A stretch of DNA of 64,000 bases from Azolla caroliniana. Lineage: Eukaryota; Polypodiophyta. The notes below the pieces were generated by a model that was given only the letters and a program-made list of their open reading frames with translations, was not told where the DNA came from and made no database searches. The first letter of the stretch is position 1. Every line of letters begins with the position of its first letter. The DNA is taken from contig JBHGNT010000010.1 of NCBI GenBank assembly GCA_043228905.1, positions 19,964,001-20,028,000 on the forward strand, read 5' to 3'. The position numbers were made by a program, and so were the translations under genes. Of the stretch, positions 11,124 through 23,140 are shown in pieces.

Positions 11124-11847
11124 TGTTGGGAGACAGGTCCCTCCGGATGGGAAGGGAGAAGAACAGTGCCGACGAACAAACTCGGCCGAGGCCGATAGGC
11201 CGAGGCCGAAACGGTATGAGGAGTACCTGGCTACGGAGAGCCGGATGATACAGGCCCGGTACGAACCGGATGAGGAGTACCCAGCTACGGAGAGCCGGAT
11301 GGTGCAGACCCGGTACGAACCGGATGAGGAGTACCCGGCTATGGAGAGCCGGATGGTGCAGACCCGGTATGAATCGGAGGAAGAGACATATTCGTAAATA
11401 TGTTTCTGAGAGCCCATCGTGGCTATATTTGTAAATAGCCGAAAAGTCATATTAGTATAAATATGACTTAGGGCAAACTAATATGTTGTTGTTGTTACTT
11501 TTCTTGTTGGTGCAAGAAGAAGAGAGAGCACGTAATAGTGTACAGAGAGAGAGAGAGAGAAAGAGGTCATAGCCTCTGTTGTAACCGCCGCCTGTGGCGA
11601 AGAGCGTGAGTCCGAGGTCGTTGCCTCCGAGAACTCACTGTTATGTACATTCATACATAGTGACAGTTTGCAGCCTGTGGGCTGCCGTGGTTTTTCCCCT
11701 AGTTTGGGGTTTTCCACGTAAACCTCATGTGTAGTGTGTGTACCATTTCTCCTCTTTGTGTCGCATTTCATTACCTGTTTTTCTGTGTATGAAAAGAATC
11801 TCGGTTGTGGCCGAGCGTCGGACATAAGGAACGTTGAGTTCTCGTCA
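11124..11847 (+). repeat. Solo LTR of copia-B with 5-bp target duplication
   Basis: Begins TGTTGGGAGACAGGTCCC and ends ...GAGTTCTCGTCA. It is flanked by CTTAC at 11119-11123 and 11848-11852. It matches, in opposite orientation, the LTRs of copia-B elements B1 and B2. U3 carries three 54-bp minisatellite units (about 11210-11375). The TATA box (11456-11463) lies in a perfect inverted repeat. No internal sequence remains, which is the expected product of LTR-LTR recombination. Confidence 0.92.
11444..11469. promoter_or_regulatory. TATA box within a 10-bp inverted repeat (copia-B LTR)
   Basis: AAGTCATATT (11444-11453) and AATATGACTT (11460-11469) are perfect inverted arms with a 6-bp spacer. 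TATAAATA (11456-11463) overlaps the spacer and right arm. The same structure is found at 40904-40929, 45448-45473, 49970-49995 and 54752-54777. Confidence 0.85.
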
Positions 11848-12560
11848 CTTACATATGCATTCAAAAGATATATCTTTGAATGTCATCACATTGTTTGTGG
11901 CTTGAAAACATGTGGAAGTTTTCGAGTAGTAGAAAAAGAATAAGAAGTGCACAACCGTATTTGAAAATAGGGTTTGGAAAATGATCTTGTAATCACTAAT
12001 ATGCTAATTGATATGTATGCAGAATTCCATTTCTTCTTATGAGATGGATGGAGTCATTGAAACAAGTGGGGGGAGGATGCTTTTATATGGCACTTAGGTA
12101 TGCATTTAGAAGAATTCCATTTCTTCTTGTGAAATGGATGGAGTCATTGTTCTTCAAATCTTGCATTCAAGATGTGATTTTCATGTTTGAACACATCTGA
12201 TCTAAAAGAAAGGAAAAGAACCCCATATTGTCATCACTCAGCCAGGTATCAACTTGGATATGTATGCAACATGTGGAAGTTTATCGGATGCATAAAAATT
12301 GTTCAATGGGTTGAGATCCCTCAAAGTGGGTGCCGATCACATGGCTTTATATGAAGGCATGCTCATACATGCTAAATCAGGGATCGAGGCATACAAAATG
12401 ACCTCTATACCATAATGCTTTGCTTGAGTTTTATGTTGAATGTGGAAAATAGAGGATGCTTGGTCATTGTAAATGTGGTGGTAAATTGGATGCATGTAAA
12501 GTTTTTCAAGGATTAGATGACCCAAATGTGGTATCTGGATAAGTTGAATATGAACATGAT

Positions 12561-15500
12561 GAGGAAGATTGATTTGCTTCGAGTATATGCAAATTCATGG
12601 TATGTCTCAACTATTGAGGAGGTGCTTTCAATCAAGTCTATCAAACGAAGGATTCACAGCTAGCCACTTCCTTTCCATCTATTTTGTATTTTGTAGCTGA
12701 TATGCTTTTTGAAACTAATGGAAGGATATGTTTTCTTGAAAAAAGAAAAAAGAAAACTAATATATTTTGAAGTGCATATAATAAATTTTCCTTTCAAAAT
12801 GATGGGTAATCATATATTTTACACCTCAACAATGACCTCTTCATATTTTTTTTTGACCTTAAAAATATGGTTGTTTAACAAAAAAACATGATAACGATCA
12901 TCAATATACTACCTTGATGTGAGAGGAAGCATTTCTTCATAATCTTGATCTTGGGGATCTATAAGTGTGTGGTGGAGACATTCCTTGAAGGAGGTTGATC
13001 TATAAAAAATGGTGATTATTAGTGCATGTTCACGAAGGGAGAAAAAGAAGAATGTGATTTGGATTGAATCTCAATTGTTGAGCCTCCTTGAAGATGGCAA
13101 CGAGAATATAGGCATTGGCCAATATCCACCCTTAACTGGCAAATTATTCTTAACAATCCCCTTGGAGTTGATAACATGGATGGCTAAAGGATTAAAACCT
13201 ATTTGCATTACAGACTTATTAGTTTTTGTACGAAACATAAAAATTGGAACATTCTTGATTCAGTAAAAATTGAAGTTATTTCACATATACCCTTAAAGCA
13301 TTTCCAAAAATTGTGTTAAAGCCCTAGATTTGTTACATTAAAAAAGGTATTTTTTTCCAAAAAACACGTGAAATCAACATCAATTATATGAAATCTATAA
13401 GAAGCACTTGATAAATCCAATGGACAAACCAATCTTCAAAAGTTCAATGCATATTTGATAATGTATAAAAAACACACATTTGACATCAAAACCGTAAACT
13501 ATGTTTTCTATCACCCATAAAAATAATAGTCACATAATTCGGCATATACATAGTATGTGTTGTCCTCATATGTATCGATCCTAATGTCATCACAAAGTTT
13601 GACAAATTTTCTTCATAGGTTGGCATCACATCTTGTGCACAAACTTGTATACATCTACTTACTAAAGATTTATCATTCATTAATTAGGATCGACAAGTGC
13701 ATTGCCTCAATTGGATTGTGATCATGAGTCATGGCCTCAAATATTTAGTAAACTCTCATGTAGCCCCTATAAAAATATTTGTTATCTCATAGGTTTGGAA
13801 ACCTAAAATTAGCTTTTGAAAATTTCGAAGGTTTCAAGAATTCCAAGTAAGTTCATCCTAAAACTTCTATGTTCAAAGATGATTTATGTTCTTAGTGAGA
13901 GGAAGTTTAGATTGTCAATGCTCTTTGCATTTGGAGTTGTAGCGTGAAACAATATGGTGTGTTTTCTCTAAAAGGACAATTCCAAAAGTTCACTGATGGA
14001 ATCATCTTTCCTATTGGTTGAAACTTGACACCAAATCATTTTGGGAATATCTCAAATGCTTCAAAATTGAATCAAGAAGTTGCCTAATGCACAACACTTC
14101 AAATGTAAAACATTACAATATTAGCTGAAGTTATGCCCTAAAAAATGGTCGATTTGTTGGATTTTAATCTATTCAATTAAAATTCTTGTACATATAAATT
14201 GTTTAGACAGCTATTGTAAACGAAATACCTCATGAAATACCTAGTGCTTTGTACTCTCCATTGCATTATGTACAAAAAGTAAAAGCTCATAAAACGTCTC
14301 GCTTGTGCACTTTCTACACAAAAAGGCTTCATTTGAGAGAAATTTAAAGCAATTCACTTTCATAGCATTCATATTTTACGCTCTTTAAAAACAAATGTAC
14401 ACACAATTGTTCATTGAGGTGGAGTGTATTAGGTAGGTTATATGAAACAAAAAAAGAGTTAATGAAATCCTTGAAAACAAATGAAGATATACATGGATTC
14501 AAAAGTAGGGATAGTTTTGCCAAGTGTGTAACAATGATCTCATCACCCTTAGAAAAAAGAGGATGACCCATGTAGATTAACAACACGTGTTGGTGTGGGC
14601 TATTGAGAAGTTTATATCTATAGTGTGGGCGTCTATAAAGTGGAGTGTCCAAATCTCGGTTTCAACGGGTGTTTGGTCCAGTAGTTTGAGGTAGACTTTT
14701 GAGTATCTGAAGTCTTGGGGATTATAACATAATTGTCACATGGGACTACATAGCCCCCACATTTATGGACGTATTTTGATTGAGATGAGGGGTGTCATGG
14801 AAACCCTCATTGATTTTGTGGTGGGCTGATAGGATATCGTAGTCCATCTACTATTATAATTCAACTTTTGTAATTAATACACTACTCTTTATGAAAAAAA
14901 GATAGTGTGTGTATTTGTATGTACATTTCGAGAATTTCAAAAAGTGACAGATAGTTTGGAGGGCCCAATAAAAAATAAACTTATAGTGGTAACACTTGTT
15001 GTTTGTACTTTGTTGCATTTGATATATTCGTTATAAACTTTGTCATACTTGTCAATTGGGCTCAAGAAGAGTAAATATTTCAAGTCATGTTTTTTACGTT
15101 GGGATTATGTATGCTATGGTTTGCTCCTAAACCTACAACTTCATGAATCCTATTTCCAAAGGTTCCTCGATCTCTTTGGGGATTCTTATCGTCTTAAGGT
15201 TTTTCTTCACAAGTTTTGCATTGTCGTTGTCTTTCTATCATTCCCCAACCATCTCGCCTTTCAAAACTTGGCCATGCCTAAAAAGGTGTGTCATCCTATT
15301 CCGTTCAATTGATTTTGTAGGATGAGGTTTACATTAAGATGTGGAAGAATGCAACATTAACAAGGTGAAGGTTTGCATGTCAATATGTGCTTCTCCATTA
15401 GTTGGTTGCACGGCAAACTCTAAACTAATAAACATGACACATGATGAACTCTTATTAAGTTCCTAACGCTTTAATAAGGCAATGATTGGTTTGATTGGCT

Positions 15501-15859
15501 GCCGCTTCAATATTGTTTTTGATGGCAGTGATATATGTATATGCAACCATGAGACACTCATATACATGTGGATGAGAGGTCTTCCACTAAAATGCTAGGC
15601 AATTGCCCATGTGTGAACACAATGAATAACTCTAGGGCATTGACTGCATGTTGGATGGTTAAAAGAAGAGTTAGTGTTATGTATGTTGATCGAGCATGAG
15701 AAGACATCACAAGTTAACCTGTTATTCGGGTGGTAGGGACACAAAGTTCGGGAAGCTGTGCACCAGGGTGCAATGCTATGAATGCAATGGAGGTGGACGT
15801 TGTGGACTGGGGCGCAATGCTATGAATATCGAGAATGCAAGGTTGTCGGAATGTGACCC
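12561..15859. other. AT-rich intergenic DNA
   Basis: I find no supportable gene here. Reading frames are short, with no recognisable motif. A stretch at about 14690-14880 ends in ACTCTTTATGAAAAAAA and could be the tail of an old LINE or SINE, but this is weak. Confidence 0.5.
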
Positions 15860-15939
15860 GTGAGACAAGGACCCTCACCTAGGCCCTACACACACATACA
15901 AGTCTTCATATCATTCAGTACATTAAACCTAATTTATGG

Positions 15940-16090
15940 ACTCTCTCTCTCTCTCTCTTATACATATACATATACATATACAGTATACTGGTATACAATC
16001 TACATACATATATATATATTGTGTTATCTTTTTCCCTTATTTCTCCCTAATTCCACACACTTAGATCTTCATATGTATATATATATATTA
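15940..16090. repeat. Microsatellites upstream of the methyltransferase gene
   Basis: A (CT)n tract at about 15942-15958, then (TATACA)n at about 15961-15982, and (TA)n runs near 16008-16018 and 16076-16088. A CT-rich patch and TA runs are common in plant core promoters, so the transcription start may lie here. No single TATA box stands out. Confidence 0.6.
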
Positions 16091-16137
16091 TCTTTTCCCC
16101 TTGCTTCTCCTTCATTCCAGACACAGAGATCTATTTC

Positions 16138-17208
16138 ATGAGAGGGAAGGGAAGGGAAGGTGCCATGAGCTCCAATGGTGCACATCCATGGCTTCTCTAT
16201 GGCCTCATCATCATGCTCTCCTCATATGTTGTGGTCGATCTCATCTCCAACACCTTCCACCCCTCCAGCACCACCACGGGGAGCGGTCTCCCCGCCGTCA
16301 ACATTTTCCAAGACACCCCATGCACAGGCCTTGCAAAGGAGCCAATCCCGGTGGTGCCGGAGCCCCCGCAATGCCGAACCCTCGAAGGCCACATGGAGGA
16401 GGTGTCCATCACTACATTGGCATGGGAAATGAAGAAGGAGGAGGATCCGTGGCGCCAGATGAAGTGGACGGGGAGATCGGCCGCGTGCCGTGTGAAAGGG
16501 CACCTCATTGAGAAGCTCGAGCCCGAGAACAACTTCCGGAGGGGGTTCGCGCTCCGCTTCGTTGACGACGTGGAGGACAAGACCCACCTCCTCCCGTGGC
16601 TCCTCGCTACCCGAGAAGACCTCAATTCCGCGGCCCGCCGGGTCTACCTAGACCTCGGGGCCAACGCATTCTCCACGAGCATCACGTGGTTCATGCGCAT
16701 GTACCCGTGCGACTTCACCGAGGTCCACGCCTTTGAGATCGACCCCAACCTCCTACGGATCCCGGCCAACGATAGCTTCGTCGAAGACTCCAACTATGCC
16801 GACCCAAACCAGATCGCACGCCGCGTCAAGTCGAAACCCGGCGTGCCCTCGTGGATGCTCCCGCGGATCCATGTGTACAATGCGTTCGTGAGTGATGATG
16901 CCCAAGACATCAACAACAAGTCGGTCGACATCACACGGTTCATCAAGGAGGAGCTCCGCTTGTCTCCCCAAGACACTGTGGTCGTGAAGATGGACATCGA
17001 GGGGAGCGAGTGGCCCATCCTCCGGCACTGGATGGACGACCCCGACATGGCTGCCATTATCGATGAGCTCTTCGTAGAGGTGCACTACGATCACCCAAGC
17101 ATGCACGCTTATCACTGGGCGAGGTTCGCGCCCACCACTCGCGATGATGCCTTCCGATTCCTCGCCGAGTTGAGGTGGCGCGGCTTTTTCGTGCATCCGT
17201 GGCCGTGA
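16138..17208 (+). CDS. FkbM-like, membrane-anchored methyltransferase-family protein (plant DUF7870 type)
   Basis: A single-exon frame of 356 residues. A short basic N-terminus is followed by one hydrophobic segment (about 18-38, WLLYGLIIMLSSYVVVDLIS), the layout of a type II membrane protein, likely of the Golgi or other endomembranes. The C-terminal half has an FkbM-type Rossmann fold: motif I VYLDLGANAFSTS (169-181), acidic-loop FEIDP (199-203), VVVKMDIEGSEWPIL (281-295), and ELFVEVHYDHP with the end RGFFVHPWP. In this family such a domain binds S-adenosylmethionine; substrate and activity are unknown to me. The second Met at residue 10 (codon at 16165) is an alternative start and keeps the anchor. 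The gene is far richer in G+C than its flanks and seems intact. Confidence 0.85.
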   Translation: MRGKGREGAMSSNGAHPWLLYGLIIMLSSYVVVDLISNTFHPSSTTTGSGLPAVNIFQDTPCTGLAKEPIPVVPEPPQCRTLEGHMEEVSITTLAWEMKKEEDPWRQMKWTGRSAACRVKGHLIEKLEPENNFRRGFALRFVDDVEDKTHLLPWLLATREDLNSAARRVYLDLGANAFSTSITWFMRMYPCDFTEVHAFEIDPNLLRIPANDSFVEDSNYADPNQIARRVKSKPGVPSWMLPRIHVYNAFVSDDAQDINNKSVDITRFIKEELRLSPQDTVVVKMDIEGSEWPILRHWMDDPDMAAIIDELFVEVHYDHPSMHAYHWARFAPTTRDDAFRFLAELRWRGFFVHPWP

Positions 17209-17316
17209 GAGGATCGGCCCGTCCGAACACACACACACACAACACACCCGAAGGGGGGGGCATTTCTTTTCCTCATGGTATCTCTAGCATCATCGCCTGA
17301 GTCATATTATTTCCCA

Positions 17317-17385
17317 AAGAATCATATTTTAAACCATTGCTCTTGGGTCAAGAATCATATTTTTAACCATTGCTCTTGGGTCTTT
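17317..17385. repeat. Short tandem duplication downstream of the methyltransferase gene
   Basis: AAGAATCATATTTT and AACCATTGCTCTTGGGTC occur twice in tandem, with a period of about 35 bp. Confidence 0.85.
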
Positions 17386-17400
17386 ATAGGCAAGTTATAA

Positions 17401-17406
17401 AATAAA
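17401..17406 (+). terminator. Candidate poly(A) signal
   Basis: AATAAA about 195 bases after the methyltransferase stop codon. The position is plausible for a plant 3' UTR. Confidence 0.4.
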
Positions 17407-20400
17407 TCTTGGAGTTCCCATTTTGTTTGGTTAACTGATCTGTGTTTGTGCACCCACGATCGAAGGAGCCCCGTTTCCAAATTCATACCTACGTACAATA
17501 TAGTTTGTGAGACTTCAAAGACATCTTGCCCTAGGGATCAGCTCCATTGTGTCTTTGTGTTGCTAAAAGATAGATATATATCTTTTTAAGATCCATTGGA
17601 GAATCGATAGTGCGATCTATGAGACGGGGCCTAGCCGGTGGTGAGCATTAAACCTTGGGTTATCTCCATTTTATGGCCTTATGCTATGGCATCAACCACT
17701 ACTTCCTCTTACCATTGTTTTGTTCTTGCGGGGGTTTTGGTGGCTTGAAATAATTTAGGTGTTCCTCATATTGGTGGCTCAATTGTGTACCCATTTGTTT
17801 GTTGTTCCCATATTGGATGTTTGGTTTTTCCAAATTCTAGATTTATATAAGTGTAGTGGTCGTGTAATTTGCCCTAGGCACCTTGCGAATAACATGACAA
17901 ACAAATTGTGTCTGCTAGTAGGTGAGAGTATATTGCTCCATGCCCATGCCACAATGGCGGAATTTTAACTTTCACAAATCCATCATCATTATGAGGATTG
18001 CTTTCACTATTACACAACTGATACAACCATGAAATGGAATTGTACACATGCACTTTGTGACTTTAGTTGGATGTCTCGTGAACATGGTTGTAGGTCGGGA
18101 TTTTTTTTAGAAATGATTGTCATGTCTCGAAGACTTCTGATGCATAGACACAAACATCACATGTTTATCATTGTTCTAGAAACTCTTGTAAGGTCCAAAT
18201 TTGTCCCAGAGAGAGAGAGAGATAAGGTGTCATTTAGTGGGTAAATCTTGTAAACCCAATGACTCGTAAAAAAGTAATAGTTTGTCGATTGATGTGAAAG
18301 CAACAAGACCTTACACTCGGGTTTTGCACTTTCACAAATGATGACTTCTAAGCTATTTTATATATGTCATCGATTTGATGTGTTATACTAGATACAAAAT
18401 TGGATAACATTGGGCATGGTCACTCTTTCCTTTTATGAGGGAAACATTAGCCATTGCTTTTCTTATAGGTATTTTGTATCAAATTGTAGTGCCACGTGGA
18501 GGGCTTCATCCATGGGGTTTCTTTTATGGAAGCAAGGTATACTTAATTGAGTAAGCTAACAAAAAATATGTTTGCTTTACAAGGTTATTTCTTTCTCATA
18601 AGATTCACCTTGGTATTAATTGAAAGATGCCCAAAGGCTACAAAGAACTCATACATGAAAACACAACCACGATAACCACATCAACCAACATGTCTAATAG
18701 CAAAAGCCCAAATGCAACTACCTTAGAAATTGCATTTACACATCTAAAATTAGGATTCTTCCATAATGGGGGTGGAAAGAGCCACCTCGGTGGGGCATAT
18801 TTCCACTTCATTCTCTCCCCAAAAGAGGTGAGGACCTTTGCCTTTGTCCAGATTTCTCTAAAATATTGTTGCTTACGAAACACAACATCACGCTCACCAA
18901 TTATTGCTTCATATTGAACTCTTACAATATTCAAAAGCATCAACCATATCTCCTTGACTAATTCAACCACATTATGTTATAGCTTTAGGAATTAGGTAGA
19001 CTATTACATCTAAACATGGTGCAGTGATATCCGAAGGTTCAATATGTAAATATTTGATTGATAGATGGGAAGTTCAATAATCCCCAAGATAAGAGTATGT
19101 AGGAAACTCTTTTTCGAAAGCAATATACGCATATTTAAGGCAATGTAGTAATTTTCTACACATAATGTTGAATATGGTTCAATAAATTTTACATGTGATA
19201 ATTGTGTTGATATTGTTATAACTTATATAGGATCATTATACGATTGATTAATGTAACGTCCAGATATTTTCCCACCTAAAAGAGTAATTTATGAGAAGTG
19301 ATCCATTTTGTATATTATTGGAAGGCATGAACTAAAGAAATGGGCAACAATATAAAAAAAAAAAAGATTGAATGGTCAACAACGAAATGAAGTCTTTTTG
19401 GATACCAATATTCATAAATGGGAGAGTGATATTTCAAAGCAATTTATGTACACTTTCTTAAGCATACTACTTAATCATTATTATGAGTTGGAGACTCGAT
19501 CAAGGTTTTAGAATTGACTTTGAAAGACATTAGCTGGTTTCAAACTGGTGAGGGCATGGGGCATTGCCTTCTTAGAGAGTAAGAGAAAAAAAGATTTTTT
19601 GGCTGCCCTTGAAGGTCAAAGATATCGTAAGGACAAAAATCGAAAAAGATATTTTGTATGGGTCGGTATATGTCTCAAATTGTTACAATTTTTTTATAGT
19701 AAGCATTGCAATCAAGAGTGCCACACGGTGATTGAGAGAGAAAGGTGGTGATGGGAATAGGTAAATGCTGAGAATACATGAGAAAAACAATGTTGAATGT
19801 GATCGAAGGTGGAGCATGGTAGAACTTTCTTGGGGTAAAACACACAATCAATGAATTTCATGCGATTCAGAGAAGAAGATAGTTTTGTGCAACATGTATG
19901 GTATAATGTGTGAAGCCTAAGCCATAACATTCTCTTCCAAATTGTGATGAATTCGTGTTACAAAAATATCTTAGTGCATCGAAAATCTATTTGATGCATC
20001 ATGAAGCATGTGTAATGCGAACCATCACCCAAACCATTTCTACCTTTTTGAATAAACATAATGAAAATCTTGGACACAATATTGGGGCCTTTCAAGCTTT
20101 GAAACGTGCGAAAATGCTTCTCCCTCAACCAACAGGAAATAGATCCGTTAGGGAAGTTTTGGAGATGTCACTCATAGAAAATGCCATATCTCTCACATCA
20201 CAAGGATGGACTGCAACAATTCCACACACATCAAGATATGGTTTAGAATATTTAAGTGGGAGTGCTTTCATCTTGCTTTTGTTATTCTTCCATGATACAA
20301 TGTTGGTAGGAAAAATGATATTGGAAACACATATTATTGACTTGGAAAACTCTAGTAATCATTGTCGTTTGAGTGTCAATAACTACAAACCAAAATAGTC

Positions 20401-20496
20401 TACGATAATTCTTGCAATCTGTACAAAATAATGAGTCCCTTCAAACATTGGCCTCAAGGTTCTCTCAAATCATAGATGGAATCATATGTTGGTTGG
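17407..20496. other. AT-rich intergenic DNA
   Basis: No recognisable gene. Frames at 18638-18970 (minus) and 19955-20398 (plus) exceed 100 codons but show no domain, composition or neighbour that supports coding. No LTR ends or terminal repeats seen. Confidence 0.5.
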
Positions 20497-20714
20497 TGTT
20501 AGAGCTAGGTAGTAATGTAAGCATGAGATAAGGATATAATAGATATAAAATAGGAGAGGAGAGAGAGAAAGAAGAGTGCCGATCCTCCCGACCACCCCCG
20601 AGCGAAGGGATCAAGATGGACTCGAGCCTTGATCGGCGTTCCATACCACCGCCGTGGTGACGAGTCGTACCTGGTGCTGGTGTGCTCGCTATAAGAGTTG
20701 CCCAATATTTCACA
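20497..20714 (-). repeat. Possible short LTR beside Ty3-C
   Basis: The 218 bases have TG...CA ends on both strands (TGTTAGAGC ... TTTCACA) and lie just beyond the RNase H end of Ty3-C. No second copy, polypurine tract or target duplication supports it in this window. Confidence 0.3.
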
Positions 20715-20740
20715 AAATAATTGTCATCAAGATACTTTCC

Positions 20741-23140
20741 TCAAAGGTTATCATAAAGATCTGATGTTATTTCAGTGAAGCTAAGCATGTTAACTTCATG
20801 GATGCGTTTCAGTGCATCAACAACTGTGTTCATGGAACCTTTACGATATTGTATAGAAAAACCTTGGATAAGATCAACCCATCGTGCCTTACGACCTTTT
20901 AGGTCTTGTTGGTCACAAAAATATTTCAAGGACTCGCGGTTCGTCGTTACCACAAAATGATTTCCATAAAGATAATGGCGCCATGTCTTGGGCGCATGAA
21001 TAACTACAAATAATTCCTTTTGTTGCACGGTATACTGACACTGAGCAGAATCAAGTTTCTTACTTTCAAATGCTATTGGGTTACCATCTTGATATAAGAC
21101 AACACCTATCGCATAATCGCTTGCATCGGTTTCAAGCTGAAAAGGTTTTGAAGGATCTGGTAAAAGAAGTGAAGGAGCCTTGTATACCAGGTCCTTTAGT
21201 TCCTTAAAGGCGAGGTCTAGTGTAGCACTCCATACAATAGGTTTTGTAGACTTACGCGTTTGACCTTTCAGAAGATTAGTAAACGACGTCGTCAAGTGAG
21301 AGTAATTACGAAGAGATTTTCACAAAAGCTTGACAAACCCAAGGAATGATTGAAATTCTCGAATATTCCAAAGAGTGGGCCAAAGTTTGACTTTCTTGGT
21401 GCGAGAAGGATCAATTTCAACTCCTCGTTAGGTTATGAGATGCCCAAGATAAGTAATTAATTTCTTGAAGAACATGCATTTTGAGATCTTTGCGTAGAAT
21501 TGCTTGTCACGCAATGTTTGTAAAACAATGCGGACATGTTTAGCATGTTCTTATAATGTACAGATATAAACTAGAATATCATCCAAGAAAATAACGACAA
21601 ATTTTCCAAGTTGTTCTTGGAAATGTCATTCATTTCTTGTCGAAATGTGGCCGGAGCATTGGTCAAACCGAAAGGCATGACCAAAAACTCATAATGGCCA
21701 TAGCGCATATGAAATGTCGTTTTCGGAACACCTTCTTCACTTATACGAATTTGATGGTAGCCCATACAAAGATAAAGTTTCGTAAAATATCGAGCTCCCT
21801 CGAGACGGTCAATTAGATTGTCAGGCCAGGGCAATGGATATGAATTCTTGATTGTCACTTTATTCAAGCGTTGGTAATTGATACACATATGCCCCCCCCT
21901 TTTTTTTTACCAAGAGAATAGGTGCACCCCATGGAGATTTACTATAATGTATATAACCCATTTGTAAATAGTCCTTGAGTTTCTTAGATACCTCATCCTC
22001 TTCGGATTGACTTAAGCGATACAGAGGTATACGTATTGGTGGAACCCTAGGTACAATATCTATACGATGGTCTATATTATGTTTAGGATGTAACCCATGT
22101 GGTAGTTCACTCGTGAAAACATCACGAAAATCATTTAAGATTTCATTGAGTTGTTGTTTAAAATATGATAAATGACCTGAGACACTATCGATATTATAAA
22201 TGTGAATGTTTGGATCAATACACAATAGAATAAAGAAGAACAAGACAACTCAAATATTGATGGAGAGGAAATAAACGAAAGAGATTGTTTTTTTACATAT
22301 TGAATTAAATAAGTACAATTGTTTAGTACAAAGGTAATGGAATGGTGAACCCAATCAATAGATAAAGAAGAGTTTTTATTATAAAACCAGGGATAACCCA
22401 ATATTACATCAGTGGTATAAAGATTCATTACATGGAAGTTTACTTCCTCTATATAAGTATCAATAGAAATTCCTAATGAATGAATCACCCTGTTGATGTA
22501 TTGTACTCTTCCATCAGCCAAGTGCACCTTATAGGTGTGATCACTTATGGTGGGTTGCATTCCCCATATCTGAACCAAACGACCATTCACAAAGTTGTGT
22601 GAGCTTCTCGAATCAAATGAGAATTGTATGGGGGATCCATTGATATACCTGTTTGCATGTAGTAAATCATTGGGTCCCAATACATAGTGTGGGAAAGAAA
22701 ATTTACAATTACTCAAATGATGTGTATAGACCTCAAGGACATCAGGAATCTGACCTGTATGGTCTACAACTTTGGTTTTGTTGCGGTGCTCTTTTCGCTG
22801 GAGGTTCCAACATTGCTCTTTTATATGACCCTTCTTTTTGCAGAATACGCAAAAAGGATTTTGTTGCTTACAATCGCGATCCATGAATTCCTGTTGTCTT
22901 GCGTTCCCAACAAATTGCGATTGCTTAGTCTTGGGCCATTCGTGTTTGTTATGGTCCTTCTTCGAAGTGTGTTGATAACGAAGAACAATTTCAACGACGT
23001 CTTCAAAGGATTTTGGATCCTTATCATGCACTATCCAGTGATAGTCCGAATTGGGGATGCTATTGGCAAAACAAGCTATTAACCAATTGTCCCCTTCTCG
23101 AGCCGATTTTTGGATTTGGGTTCTAGCATGATGAACAAAG
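20741..23140 (-). pseudogene. Ty3-C gag-pol remnant (antisense)
   Basis: Read on the minus strand, the order is zinc knuckle CVFCKKKGHIKEQC, a retropepsin-like stretch, reverse transcriptase, then RNase H. The retropepsin active site reads DSRSSHNF where D-S/T-G is expected. RT has [19 protein letters not shown] and [12 protein letters not shown], but the frame is lost in the region holding the DD motif (about 21570-21590). RNase H reads LETDASDYAIGVVLYQDG, CQYTVQQKEL and KGSMNTVVDALKR. Integrase is missing. Several frameshifts lie between 21290 and 22240. It is cut at its 5' end by a sense copia-B fragment near 23140. Confidence 0.85.

Larger units (their letters stand above)
10760..12560 (+). 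pseudogene. Pentatricopeptide-repeat (PPR) pseudogene, split by an LTR
   Basis: PPR proteins bind organellar RNA through tandem 35-residue repeats. Recognisable fragments are VLWTSLITGYVKNG (about 10812), GLIESNVIVGTVLLNMYMKC (about 11005), DMYATCGSLSDA (about 12257) and GHCKCGGKLDACKVFQ with DDPNVVSG (about 12463-12538). Stops and frame changes separate them, so it is a dead gene. A copia-B LTR (11124-11847) sits inside. The words GCTTTTATATGGCACTTA recur at 11105 and 12078, so a piece was also locally duplicated. The exact ends are uncertain. Confidence 0.65.

Noticed and set aside
18638-18970. Minus-strand frame of 110 codons with a hydrophobic C-terminal stretch
   Set aside because: No homology that I recognise, no promoter or neighbour support, and AT-rich intergenic composition.
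19955-20398. Plus-strand frame of 147 codons
   Set aside because: No recognisable motif or codon bias. It could be a decayed gene but I cannot support it.
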